Source: MFZZ01 sp964582715 (lineage in GTDB: Bacteria; Patescibacteriota; Microgenomatia; UBA1406; GWC2-37-13). From it: a DNA stretch of 43,273 bases. Shown piece by piece: positions 6,866 to 14,815 of this stretch (its first letter is position 1; each line of letters opens with the position of its first letter). Position numbers and translations under genes: made by a program. The notes under the pieces are model-generated. The model had not been told where the DNA came from and did no database searches. It was given only the letters and a program-made list of their open reading frames with translations. The stretch lies in NCBI GenBank assembly GCA_964582715.1, contig CAZOSM010000006.1, forward strand, positions 1 to 43,273, in the 5' to 3' direction.

Positions 6866-7303
6866 ATGATAAAACAACAATTGCAAGCAGATCAAATTGC
6901 GGCTATGAAAGCCAAGGATTCTGTAAAACTTCAGACCCTTCGTTACATTTTAGCACAAATAAAAAATATTGAAATTGATAAAAGAGTAGAGCTTTCAGAA
7001 GAAGAAGTAGTCAATACACTTCGAAAAGAAGTAAAAAAATTACAAGACTCAATAGATTCTTTCCAGAAAGCAGGGAGAGATGATTTAGCTAAAGAATATC
7101 AGGCTCAAAAAGATATTATTGTACAGTATTTACCTACAGAACTTTCTGATGAAGAATTAAAAACAGAAGTCCAAAAAATAATTGATGTAAACAAAGACCT
7201 TTTTGAGAAGAACCCTAATGCACTTATTGGTATCTGTGTAAAAGAGCTTAAATCGAAAGCAGACGCCGGAAGGATTTCTACAACTGTCCGTTCACTTCAA
7301 TAA
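6866..7303 (+). CDS. GatB/YqeY domain protein
   Basis: A 145-residue protein of the YqeY family. It shows the N-terminal helix with A-M-K-A-K-D, L-R-Y-I-L-A-Q-I-K-N-x-E-I-D-K-R, E-V-V-N-T-L-R-K-E-V-K-K-L-Q-D-S-I, a middle Y-L-P segment and the C-terminal G-R-I-S-T-T-V-R. The length is as usual (about 150). The domain is shared with GatB and tRNA-dependent amidotransferases and may bind tRNA; the stand-alone protein has no firmly known role. The start is M-I-K-Q-Q at 6866; a longer frame from 6833 would run through the promoter and the divergent gene. TATAAT 6 nt upstream suggests a leaderless mRNA. Confidence 0.9.
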   Translation: MIKQQLQADQIAAMKAKDSVKLQTLRYILAQIKNIEIDKRVELSEEEVVNTLRKEVKKLQDSIDSFQKAGRDDLAKEYQAQKDIIVQYLPTELSDEELKTEVQKIIDVNKDLFEKNPNALIGICVKELKSKADAGRISTTVRSLQ

Positions 7304-7330
7304 CCTCTTTGCATTTGCTATAGTAAAGGT

Positions 7331-7669
7331 ATGCATAATATTAGAAGAATAGTATTATTTTTAGTGGCATTCTTTTTTGTATCTGCTTTATCAAAAAGCA
7401 TCTTTGACTATAGAAAAAACCTTGCCTTTTATGAACAATATAAACAAGAGTTTGAGGCAGAAAAAAAACGTAATATAGAACTTAAAACACAACTTGTGAA
7501 AACAGAAGATTCCTATGAATTTGAAAAAACAGTACGGAATAAACTAAATCTACACAAGGAAGACGAAGTAATTGTAGTGATCCCTAATCCTACCCCAACA
7601 GTACTCAGTCCAACACCCACTGTAGTACCCAACTATATGAAATGGCTTGATATATTCATGAAAAATTGA
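7331..7669 (+). CDS. FtsB/DivIC-like septum formation protein
   Basis: A 112-residue bitopic membrane protein. Residues 6 to 23 form a membrane segment (I-V-L-F-L-V-A-F-F-F-V), residues 28 to 62 a coiled coil (Y-E-Q-Y-K-Q-E-F-E-A-E-K-K-R-N), then a short E-x-x-V-R-N-K-L-N-L segment typical of the family before a Pro/Thr-rich tail (P-N-P-T-P-T). Family members bridge early and late divisome proteins with FtsL and FtsQ. The assignment rests on architecture and size. It follows yqeY by 27 bp but has its own -10 (TATAGT, 7319 to 7324) exactly 6 nt before the ATG. Confidence 0.75.
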   Translation: MHNIRRIVLFLVAFFFVSALSKSIFDYRKNLAFYEQYKQEFEAEKKRNIELKTQLVKTEDSYEFEKTVRNKLNLHKEDEVIVVIPNPTPTVLSPTPTVVPNYMKWLDIFMKN

Positions 7670-7704
7670 CATATTGAAACATTTTCCTTATAATTAGAAC
7701 TCTA

Positions 7705-7774
7705 TCCGGGGTAGTGTACGGCTGCACAGGAGGCTCATAATCTCCTAGGCTTGGTTCAACTCCAAGCCCCGGAA
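7705..7774 (+). tRNA. tRNA with anticodon CAT (elongator Met or Ile2)
   Basis: Acceptor stem TCCGGGG (7705 to 7711) pairs with CCCCGGA (7767 to 7773), with discriminator A. The D-stem is GTGT/GCAC with a short 6-nt loop containing GG. The anticodon stem is GGAGG/TCTCC with loop CTCATAA and anticodon CAT at 7736 to 7738. The T-arm is CTTGG/CCAAG with loop TTCAACT. It lacks the GGG/CCC anticodon stem of initiator tRNA, so it is elongator Met or the lysidine-modified Ile tRNA. CCA is not encoded. Confidence 0.93.
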
Positions 7775-7817
7775 CACTGTTAGATTGTGGTATTAGTCTA
7801 ATAATTTACTTATTTAC

Positions 7818-8747
7818 ATGAAGGACTTCCTTCTCTCACTTATTATTCCCGTTTACAACGAAGAGAATAATATTAAACCTCTCCTATCCACCCTCCTACC
7901 TATCTTACAGCCATACAAGTATGAAATTATTTTTGTAAATGACGGTTCGAAAGATACAACAGCTGAAACAGTCAAAAAACATGCTAAAGAAAACAAACAT
8001 ATTAAACTCGTTTCCTTTAACCGAAACTTTGGCCATCAGATGGCATTAATTGCCGGATATCATATATCCTCAGGGGATGCTGTTATCACGATGGATGCAG
8101 ACATGCAAGATCCTCCAGAAATTATTCCTGAAATGATTAAGATGTGGCAACAAGGAACAGATATTATCTATGCTAAACGTAAAAAGCGTGAAGTTGATGG
8201 TTTCTTTAAAAGAATAACTGCTGAATGGTTTTATAGTTTTATGAACTTATTGTCAGATAGCCGTATTCCAGAAAATGTAGGCGATTTTCGTTTACTTGAT
8301 AAAAAAGTGGTTGATTTCTTGAGTTCACTTCCCGAGCATTCACCTTTTTTAAGAGGACTTGTAGCATGGAGTGGATATACAGATGGATACGTATACTTTG
8401 ACCGGGCAAAAAGGCATTCCGGCAGTACTCACTACTCTTTGGCAAAAATGATCAATTTTGCACTGGATGGAATTACTTCCTTTTCTGCTAAGCCACTTCG
8501 AATGGCAAGCTACTTAGGATTCATTACCGCATCAATTGGATTTTTAGGTATGATATATGCAATTATTGGAAAATTATTTTTACCAATTCCATGGGTTACT
8601 GGTTGGACAGGACTTTTTGTAGCTATTATGTTCTTTGGTGGAGTCCAGCTTATCACTATTGGAATAATTGGAGAATATATTGGTAAGATATATATTGAGG
8701 TACTTAATCGACCTCACTACATTATTAAAGAAAAAGTTAACGTATGA
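7818..8747 (+). CDS. GT2 glycosyltransferase, DPM1/GtrB-like
   Basis: A 309-residue family 2 glycosyltransferase. The N-terminal GT-A domain shows S-L-I-I-P-V-Y-N-E-E-N-N, F-V-N-D-G-S-K-D-T-T, the metal-binding M-D-A-D-M-Q-D-P-P and G-D-F-R-L-L-D. Two C-terminal membrane segments lie at about 232 to 260 and 268 to 292. This matches polyprenyl-phosphate sugar transferases (DPM1, GtrB, ArnC class), which move a sugar from a nucleotide donor to undecaprenyl phosphate on the cytoplasmic face. The product would feed GT-C enzymes such as the one at 19730. It overlaps the next small gene by 4 nt (ATGA). Confidence 0.9.
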   Translation: MKDFLLSLIIPVYNEENNIKPLLSTLLPILQPYKYEIIFVNDGSKDTTAETVKKHAKENKHIKLVSFNRNFGHQMALIAGYHISSGDAVITMDADMQDPPEIIPEMIKMWQQGTDIIYAKRKKREVDGFFKRITAEWFYSFMNLLSDSRIPENVGDFRLLDKKVVDFLSSLPEHSPFLRGLVAWSGYTDGYVYFDRAKRHSGSTHYSLAKMINFALDGITSFSAKPLRMASYLGFITASIGFLGMIYAIIGKLFLPIPWVTGWTGLFVAIMFFGGVQLITIGIIGEYIGKIYIEVLNRPHYIIKEKVNV

Positions 8748-8890
8748 AATTTGTTAAGATTGTGCTAATACCTGCTATCCTCGCAGTAGCAGTGTATTTT
8801 ATTTACGCAACAATCAAAGAAAAAAATAAGCCTCATTCACCACTACCTGAAGAAGGTATAAAGGTTATTCAGATAACTCCTATTGATTAA
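8744..8890 (+). CDS. Small single-pass membrane protein
   Basis: A 48-residue protein starting M-K-F-V-K-I-V-L-I-P, with one membrane segment (about residues 4 to 22) and a short polar tail rich in Lys, Pro and Glu. Its ATG overlaps the glycosyltransferase stop (ATGA at 8744 to 8747), a typical sign of translational coupling, so it is probably a real gene despite its size. It may be a small partner of the glycosyltransferase. It ends 3 nt before the stop of the convergent pilin-like gene. No family is recognised. Confidence 0.6.
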   Translation: MKFVKIVLIPAILAVAVYFIYATIKEKNKPHSPLPEEGIKVIQITPID

Positions 8891-8893
8891 ATC

Positions 8894-9301
8894 TTATTCC
8901 CCTATACTAAATCTAAAGATATCTCCTTGTCCACCCAGGAATAGGATATCGATGATATTCAAGATAAGATAGGCACTCACATATACAATAAGACCAATAA
9001 TTGCCCACTTAAATGTATTTTTTGCGTTCTCGACTTGCTCCGGATTACCAAGTGAAGTAAGATACTTAAAGCTTCCAATAACAAACATGATAAAAAGTAC
9101 TAATAGAATCAATGCGTTTGTCATAAAAAGCAGATTACCTACAACAACCTCAAAGCATTTAAGAGTAGGAACTCCATTGATCATACATCCCGAGTCTTCC
9201 CAATCGCGAATTTGTGCAGAAACTGGTGCAGTATAAATAAATAAAAGACTAAAAACTAAAATAGAGCTTATGTGTTTCCTTATATAAGAAATAGAAGACA
9301 T
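8894..9301 (-). CDS. TrbC/VirB2-like pilin-type membrane protein
   Basis: A 135-residue protein with a signal peptide (about 1 to 29, ending P-V-S-A-Q), two Cys (C39, C49) and two hydrophobic helices (about 58 to 80 and 98 to 122) joined by a short polar loop (G-N-P-E-Q-V-E-N-A-K-N). This is the layout of VirB2/TrbC pilin precursors of type IV secretion-like systems. It sits after the three tandem pilin-like genes on the same strand but is clearly more divergent. TAGAAT at 9308 to 9313, 6 nt before the ATG, suggests its own leaderless transcript. The role in pilus assembly or DNA uptake is inferred. Confidence 0.65.
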   Translation of the reverse strand: MSSISYIRKHISSILVFSLLFIYTAPVSAQIRDWEDSGCMINGVPTLKCFEVVVGNLLFMTNALILLVLFIMFVIGSFKYLTSLGNPEQVENAKNTFKWAIIGLIVYVSAYLILNIIDILFLGGQGDIFRFSIGE

Positions 9302-9325
9302 AGATTAATTCTACAAGATTTCCTG

Positions 9326-9931
9326 CTAATTACCGAGGGCTTCTGGATGAACACCAGCTCCAGAAGGAGAACATGCACTTTCATGTACATTGATTACATC
9401 TCCAAGCGCACCTGTAGTGTCATTCACACAGACACAACAGTAAACTGGTGCATCATCACTCTCAATAAGGCCAGGTAAAGTAAGAGGACAAGAGAGTCCA
9501 AGACAAATTCTTCTATTAAAAATTACTTGCTCAAGTGTCCATATAATGGCGAGTACACCTACTATAATAAGCATCCCTACTACTGCGGCCTGTATCTTAC
9601 CTTGTGCTGCAGAAACAGCATCACTATCACCACCTGAGGTAACCCACGCAAAAGCCCCCAGCAACATATAAAAGAGTGCTGCAAGCCCTGCAAATACAAA
9701 AAATGCTCTAATGACAAAAGTAAGGATATCTCCTAGTGACGGAATATTAAAACCTAAATCTCCTGTATTTATACTAGTACATGCAGGATAACCATCATTC
9801 CTTGCACTACCGCCTGCATTTTCACAAACCTGAGGAACTGATTTGGCATAAATAGCATCAATCGTAGCTATTGAAAATGTCAATAAGAGTATCGTAATGG
9901 CTGAAAGTATGATTTTATTTAGTATATTCAT
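9326..9931 (-). CDS. VirB2-like pilin paralogue A (third in transcription order)
   Basis: A 201-residue protein with a signal peptide (about 1 to 29), a Cys-containing N-terminal segment (N-D-G-Y-P-A-C-T-S-I), then the core shared with its two neighbours: F-N-I-P-S-L-G-D-I-L and two membrane helices around W-V-T-S-G-G-D-S-D-A-V-S-A-A-Q. The core ends R-R-I-C-L-G-L-S-C-P-L-T-L-P-G-L-I-E. The tail has C-C-V-C-V-N and is the longest of the three. I chose the ATG at 9931 because the signal peptide starts there; a longer frame to 10009 would overlap the upstream gene. It lies 4 nt after paralogue B and probably shares its transcript. It is likely a pilin-like subunit of a type IV secretion-type apparatus. 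Confidence 0.75.
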   Translation of the reverse strand: MNILNKIILSAITILLLTFSIATIDAIYAKSVPQVCENAGGSARNDGYPACTSINTGDLGFNIPSLGDILTFVIRAFFVFAGLAALFYMLLGAFAWVTSGGDSDAVSAAQGKIQAAVVGMLIIVGVLAIIWTLEQVIFNRRICLGLSCPLTLPGLIESDDAPVYCCVCVNDTTGALGDVINVHESACSPSGAGVHPEALGN

Positions 9932-9935
9932 TTTC

Positions 9936-10481
9936 TTATTGTGGACAACTTGCTCCAGAAGCAAGATCAATTGTATCTCCGAGAGATCCATCTTCATTAA
10001 TACATACACAACAGTTTAATTGATCTGTTGGAGTGGTTGGTTCAATAAGGCCAGGTAAGGTAAGTGGGCAAGAAAGCCCAAGACAGATTCTTCTATTAAA
10101 GATCACCTGTTCAAGTGTCCAGATGATTGCAAGTACACCTACTATAATAAGCATCCCTACTACTGCGGCCTGAATTTTCTGTTGGGCTGCACTCACTGCA
10201 TCGCTATCTCCCCCTGAGGTGACCCAGGCAAATGCTCCGAGTAACATATAAAAGAGTGCTGCAAGCCCTGCAATTACAAAGAATGCTCGGATTACAAATG
10301 TAAGAATATCTCCTAGTGAAGGGATATTAAAACCAAGTTCACTTACATCTATGGATGTACAGGCAGGTAATGATGCTGCAGGTGCACAAGTTTGAGCTTG
10401 AATGTGATTTGTAAAACCCAAGAATACAAAAGTTAGTAATAGGATTGCAAAAAGTGTTGAGGTTAATCTTTTTTTATTCAT
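9936..10481 (-). CDS. VirB2-like pilin paralogue B
   Basis: A 181-residue secreted membrane protein: signal peptide (about 1 to 29, ending H-I-Q-A-Q), short Cys-bearing segment (A-S-L-P-A-C-T-S-I), then the two-helix core almost identical to the paralogues. It differs at only two core positions: I instead of F in the first helix of paralogue A, and Q instead of G in A-A-Q-Q-K-I-Q. The tail keeps C-C-V-C-I-N-E-D-G. It lies 12 nt after paralogue C. The fixed core and variable ends suggest the core packs into a filament or ring while the ends face partners or the outside. Confidence 0.75.
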   Translation of the reverse strand: MNKKRLTSTLFAILLLTFVFLGFTNHIQAQTCAPAASLPACTSIDVSELGFNIPSLGDILTFVIRAFFVIAGLAALFYMLLGAFAWVTSGGDSDAVSAAQQKIQAAVVGMLIIVGVLAIIWTLEQVIFNRRICLGLSCPLTLPGLIEPTTPTDQLNCCVCINEDGSLGDTIDLASGASCPQ

Positions 10482-10493
10482 ATAGATAGCAAA

Positions 10494-11045
10494 TTAATTT
10501 GCACACTGCTCACCATTAAATGTATCAATCGGGGTTTTCGTACCGTCATCATTAATACATGCACAACAATTTTGTGCGGTATCTGTTGTTTCAATAAGGC
10601 CAGGTAAAGTAAGAGGACAAGAGAGTCCAAGACAGATTCTTCTATTAAAGATCACCTGTTCAAGTGTCCAAATGATTGCAAGTACGCCAACAATAATAAG
10701 CATCCCTACTACTGCGGCCTGTATCTTACCCTGTGCTGCAGAGACTGCATCACTATCACCACCTGAGGTAACCCATGCAAATGCTCCGAGTAACATATAA
10801 AAGAGTGCTGCAAGCCCTGCAATTACAAAGAATGCTCGTATTACAAACGTAAGAATATCCCCTAACGATGGAATGTTAAAGCCAATTTCATCTACATTAA
10901 TGCTTGTACATGCTGGCATTGTATTAACATTTTGATCAGCACATGCTACTTGTGCGAGAGCTGAATTGGGAGCTATTAAAAAAGTAAAAAGTAAGGTAAA
11001 AATGAAAATACTTGTGAGATAAATTACTGTTTTTTTTAATAGCAT
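10494..11045 (-). CDS. VirB2-like pilin paralogue C (first of operon)
   Basis: A 183-residue protein with a signal peptide (about 1 to 31, ending A-L-A-Q), an N-terminal Cys segment (N-T-M-P-A-C-T-S-I), the shared two-helix core and a tail with C-C-A-C-I-N-D-D-G. It is the first of the three co-directional genes; a TTGACA/TAGAAT promoter lies just upstream (11073 to 11102). Synonymous sites differ from the paralogues while the core protein is conserved, so the copies are not a recent assembly error. The family is common beside VirB6- and VirB4-like genes in this bacterial group; a VirB6-like gene is nearby at 14816. Confidence 0.75.
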   Translation of the reverse strand: MLLKKTVIYLTSIFIFTLLFTFLIAPNSALAQVACADQNVNTMPACTSINVDEIGFNIPSLGDILTFVIRAFFVIAGLAALFYMLLGAFAWVTSGGDSDAVSAAQGKIQAAVVGMLIIVGVLAIIWTLEQVIFNRRICLGLSCPLTLPGLIETTDTAQNCCACINDDGTKTPIDTFNGEQCAN

Positions 11046-11072
11046 GTTTATCAGGAAATTAATAGATAATTC

Positions 11073-11102
11073 ATTCTAACCAATTCGTTTTCCTATTGTC
11101 AA
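11073..11102 (-). promoter_or_regulatory. Promoter of the pilin operon
   Basis: On the minus strand TTGACA (11097 to 11102) is followed by an 18-bp spacer and TAGAAT (11073 to 11078). Transcription would start about 20 nt before the ATG at 11045. The -35 lies in a short palindrome (CCTATTG-T-CAATAGG, 11092 to 11106), which could be an operator or part of the end of the yifB transcript. Confidence 0.6.
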
Positions 11103-11120
11103 TAGGGTTTTCACTAGGAA

Positions 11121-12638
11121 CTATCTTATTTTGGCTCTATACTGAAGTGCCTCTCCAATATGTGTCACTGATATACTATCACTACAATCCAAGTCTGCAA
11201 TTGTTTGCGCCACCTTAATTACCTTAAAATAAGAACGTGCTGACAAAGAAAGTTTATCTACTGCGTGTTTTAGTAACTGTAGAGCCTCAGTTGATATGTG
11301 ACATAACTTATTAATATCTGAAGATTGCATTTCACTATTAAATTGTAAGGATGTATTTTTAAACCGGTCTAATTGCCGCTCCCTTGCTTTCAATACTCTC
11401 TTTCGTATTTCACTACTAGGTTCAGCGGTATATTGCTCTGAAAGTTTATCTACCTCAACAGGCGGGACTTCTATATGTATATCTATCCTGTCTAAAATAG
11501 GTCCCGATAACCTTTTTTTATACCTCAACACATTCCCAGGAGGACAGGTACAACTTTTGGTGGGATGATTTAAAAAACCACAAGGGCATGGATTTGAGGC
11601 TGCAAGAAGTAAAAATCTAGCTGGATAAGAAATACTACCTGATGCTCGAGATACGGTAACAACTCCATCTTCAAGAGGTTGTCTCATTGATTCCAAAATA
11701 GATCGAGGAAATTCTGGGAATTCGTCCAAGAATAGTACACCCCTATGAGCTAAAGAAATCTCTCCAGGTGAGGGCTGGCTTCCCCCGCCAATAAGTCCTA
11801 CTCGAGAAGTAGTATGATGAGGTGAACGAAAGGGTCTTATTCCTTGAAATGTATCGAAAGTTAGACTCCCAACGACTGAATAAATTTTAGCCACTTCTAA
11901 GATCTCCTCTTTATTCATACGCGGTAAAATTGAAGAAAACGATTTGGATAGCAGTGTTTTGCCGGCGCCAGGTGGGCCGCTCAAAGATATATTATGAAAA
12001 CCTGCCGCAGCAATCTCTAGAGCACGTTTCGCTTGTTCTTGACCTTTTATATCAGAGAAATCATTAAGTGATTTATCTAACTCTTCGTACTCTTCTTTTG
12101 AAGATACATATACTGGAATCATTTTCTTCCTAGTTATATGGTGTATCAGTTCTGGTAGAGTAGTTACCGGATAAATTTCGATATCATCTAAAATAGCCGC
12201 TTCATCTTTATTATCATCTGGGATGAACATTCGTTTGATATTCTGCTCTTTTGCCAAAATCATAAGCGGAATGATACCAGATACTTTCCTTACTTGCCCT
12301 TCTAAAGAAAGTTCTCCAATAAACATACTGTCTTGGAGTGATTTACTGTTCACAATACCTTGAGACGCCAAGATTCCAAGAGCGATTCCCACATCAAAAC
12401 TAGAACCAGATTTAGGGATATCAGCTGGAGCCAAATTGACAGTAATTCGTGAATCCGGCATTTCCAGGCCTGCATTTGTTATGGCAGTACGAACTCGCTC
12501 TTTTGCCTCATCTATGGCTTTATTAGGAAGACCAACAATAGTAAAGGTTGGGAAACCTCGTTCTGCCACATCAACTTCTATTTCAACTGCTAGTCCATGA
12601 AGTCCAACAATTACACCAGTATTAATAGTTGATAGCAT
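11121..12638 (-). CDS. comM: YifB/ComM-family Mg chelatase-like AAA+ ATPase
   Basis: A 505-residue protein with the full family layout: N-terminal Lon-protease-like (ChlI fold) domain (about 1 to 165, G-L-P-N-K-A-I-D-E-A-K-E-R-V-R), AAA+ domain with Walker A G-P-P-G-A-G-K-T and Walker B L-F-L-D-E-F-P-E-F, the N-P-C-P-C-G-F and C-T-C-P-P metal-like Cys cluster, and a C-terminal helical domain. ComM is a branch-migration helicase that helps integrate incoming DNA in natural transformation. It lies next to a pilin cluster and a VirB6-like gene, consistent with DNA uptake. I chose M-L-S-T-I-N-T at 12638, the conserved family start; the longer frame from 12662 lacks support. Confidence 0.92.
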   Translation of the reverse strand: MLSTINTGVIVGLHGLAVEIEVDVAERGFPTFTIVGLPNKAIDEAKERVRTAITNAGLEMPDSRITVNLAPADIPKSGSSFDVGIALGILASQGIVNSKSLQDSMFIGELSLEGQVRKVSGIIPLMILAKEQNIKRMFIPDDNKDEAAILDDIEIYPVTTLPELIHHITRKKMIPVYVSSKEEYEELDKSLNDFSDIKGQEQAKRALEIAAAGFHNISLSGPPGAGKTLLSKSFSSILPRMNKEEILEVAKIYSVVGSLTFDTFQGIRPFRSPHHTTSRVGLIGGGSQPSPGEISLAHRGVLFLDEFPEFPRSILESMRQPLEDGVVTVSRASGSISYPARFLLLAASNPCPCGFLNHPTKSCTCPPGNVLRYKKRLSGPILDRIDIHIEVPPVEVDKLSEQYTAEPSSEIRKRVLKARERQLDRFKNTSLQFNSEMQSSDINKLCHISTEALQLLKHAVDKLSLSARSYFKVIKVAQTIADLDCSDSISVTHIGEALQYRAKIR

Positions 12639-12683
12639 ATGTATTATGTTACATAATAACATAACACATGATGTCCGTGTTGG

Positions 12684-14723
12684 TTATATTTGCGGCTCTT
12701 GCATTCTCTTCTTATAGAGATATACACCAATCAAAGTTCCTGCTGTAGCAACCAATAATAACAATATAGCTCCAATAAGGAACAGGTTATTTGTTTGCTG
12801 TGGTGCAGTATTCTCTGTAGGTGTTGCCTCAGACACAGGTGACACTTCTGGGAATTCATTCGTGACTGCAGAAATTTTCTGTGGTGGCACATATGTTGGT
12901 GTTACATTTCTTCGTGGATCAGTGGTTCGGGTGACTTGACTAAATGGGTTAATCTCTTCTGAAGCAATAAATGCTTCATTTTGTTTAGAAAACTGAGAAG
13001 TAGTTATAGTAGATGTAGTTTGGCCATCTGCCGTTGTATACTTAATAACATAATCAGAATTTGGAATATTTTCAGAAGTTATTTTGTAATAACCATTTTC
13101 ATTAGCCGTTGTGTAATACACTGGCTGATCCATCATCCCTACATATAAACCCACTGTTGCACCTGGGAGTAAATTTCCTTCTGTATCATAAGCGAATCCT
13201 TCTATATATGAAATAATTGGATAAATAGGTGCACCAGAGATCTTATTTCCGGATTCCTGTGCCTGGACTTCGCCAATAAGTATTTTTTTTACCAGACTTA
13301 GTATATTCTCTATAACATTATTCTTTGTGATCGTTGCTGTTACTAAGTTTGCTTTTTGAAAAGTAGGTTTGTAATACTCTCCTGCTTGTAATTTTGATTG
13401 ATCTAACTGAACTCTATACACACCCCACTCATTTGGCCCTCCATTTTGAGCGTTATAAATAACTGGATTATTACATACTTCTGCACCAGTTTCCTTTGAA
13501 CATGTTTCAACAGTCAAAGTTGCAAATGGATGCGTGACCTTTCCTTCAAGAATAATATTACTTCCTGTTGTTGCTTGAGCAAGATTACGGGTTAATTCTT
13601 CCATTGGATAATCACCTTTGAAATTACCAACAGGCATTAATGGAATATCTTTACGTAATAATTGAGTACCTTGGAAGAATGCTTCGGAATCTGAGTACCA
13701 GAATTCCGTTCTCCCTGTTGCATCATCAAAGTAAATTCTCGATGCATTTGCTGGAATCTTGGAAGCATCAGCTCTTGTCATGAGCTGATAATTTATTGCT
13801 GATCCATTATTGACATCCAATCTATAATATTTCTGTGGGGTTAATAAGAAACTAAAATATCCAGTACTTTGAGTTTTATATGGATTGATAATTGTAAGAT
13901 TATTTTGTGAAGCAAGCTCCTGGCTAAAATCTGCTGGATTTAATCTATTTCCTCCTTCTGTCAATTCCTTCACAACTACTTCTGCATTTGGAATTGGTTC
14001 AAGAGTTGTGGCATCAAATGCGCGACCTTCTGGATCCCATGTTTCACCCATACATGAAGATGATCTTTGTTCGAAAGTTAAGATGTCTTGTTGCTGTCCA
14101 CCCAGGCCAGTATTTGAACCACCTGCATTTTGACCTACTGTAAATAATACGAATCTTCTCATCAATTTATCTGGAGTTGAGCTTTGTACTTCAATCACAG
14201 ATGGAATAATTTTACCCAATCCATTAGTTCTTAATTTCTGAGGAGGATCTTTTTTTACCATTTGGCCATTCTCTTCCCAAAACCATCCATAGCTATCTTT
14301 TTTGTTACCTTCATGATCATGGGTAAGTGAGTAATCAATTGCATCTTGGAGAATAGCATATCTATCACAGTTTGGATCACCATCTAAACGCTGTTGTTCT
14401 GTACAAAAAAGTTCTGCGTCAAGCTCACTACTTCCCGTGGTACACATAGTTCCGTAACCTGGAACATTATCAAAACATTCCGCAATGTATGCTTCTGAAT
14501 TTGGAGTTCCATTTTGAGTAGTCGTTGTCAATTTTGCTCTATGGACATTTGAAACAGAACAAGTTTCACTATTATCTCTACACCATGTGATGTCTAAACA
14601 AGCAAATGAAGGTCCTTTACCAGACAGTCCTACTGGGTTCACATCGTCTTGTGCAAAAACTGGCAGAATGAATAAAAAAAGCGAAGTAAATAAAGTTAGA
14701 AGGATAGCGTTAAGATGTTTCAT
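12684..14723 (-). CDS. Secreted protein with carboxypeptidase-regulatory-like domains and C-terminal anchor
   Basis: A 679-residue surface protein. The signal peptide is about 1 to 24 (ending L-P-V-F-A-Q). A Cys-rich N-terminal region follows. Two beta-sandwich segments resemble carboxypeptidase regulatory-like or Cna-B-type domains (about 220 to 330, with N-A-E-V-V-V-K and G-Y-F-S-F; about 505 to 580, with G-F-A-Y-D-T-E-G-N-L-L-P-G-A and E-N-G-Y-Y-K-I). The C-terminus has a Pro/Thr-rich stretch, one membrane helix (about 648 to 670) and a basic tail, so it is anchored with most of its mass outside. It is divergent from the VirB6-like gene and near the pilins, so it may be part of the same surface apparatus. 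Confidence 0.7.
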   Translation of the reverse strand: MKHLNAILLTLFTSLFLFILPVFAQDDVNPVGLSGKGPSFACLDITWCRDNSETCSVSNVHRAKLTTTTQNGTPNSEAYIAECFDNVPGYGTMCTTGSSELDAELFCTEQQRLDGDPNCDRYAILQDAIDYSLTHDHEGNKKDSYGWFWEENGQMVKKDPPQKLRTNGLGKIIPSVIEVQSSTPDKLMRRFVLFTVGQNAGGSNTGLGGQQQDILTFEQRSSSCMGETWDPEGRAFDATTLEPIPNAEVVVKELTEGGNRLNPADFSQELASQNNLTIINPYKTQSTGYFSFLLTPQKYYRLDVNNGSAINYQLMTRADASKIPANASRIYFDDATGRTEFWYSDSEAFFQGTQLLRKDIPLMPVGNFKGDYPMEELTRNLAQATTGSNIILEGKVTHPFATLTVETCSKETGAEVCNNPVIYNAQNGGPNEWGVYRVQLDQSKLQAGEYYKPTFQKANLVTATITKNNVIENILSLVKKILIGEVQAQESGNKISGAPIYPIISYIEGFAYDTEGNLLPGATVGLYVGMMDQPVYYTTANENGYYKITSENIPNSDYVIKYTTADGQTTSTITTSQFSKQNEAFIASEEINPFSQVTRTTDPRRNVTPTYVPPQKISAVTNEFPEVSPVSEATPTENTAPQQTNNLFLIGAILLLLVATAGTLIGVYLYKKRMQEPQI

Positions 14724-14815
14724 ATATATCTATACTGACAAAATTTAATTCTGTTGTCAAGGTTCTAAATTTATACTAACATGAGTATTATGTGTTTAGT
14801 TTATACATATTGTTC

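Noticed and set aside
7705..7774. Initiator tRNA-fMet
   Set aside because: It has a paired first position in the acceptor stem and lacks the three G-C pairs at the base of the anticodon stem.
9326..11045. Assembly duplication as the reason for the three pilins
   Set aside because: The copies differ in signal peptides, tails and synonymous sites of the core, so they are genuine paralogues.
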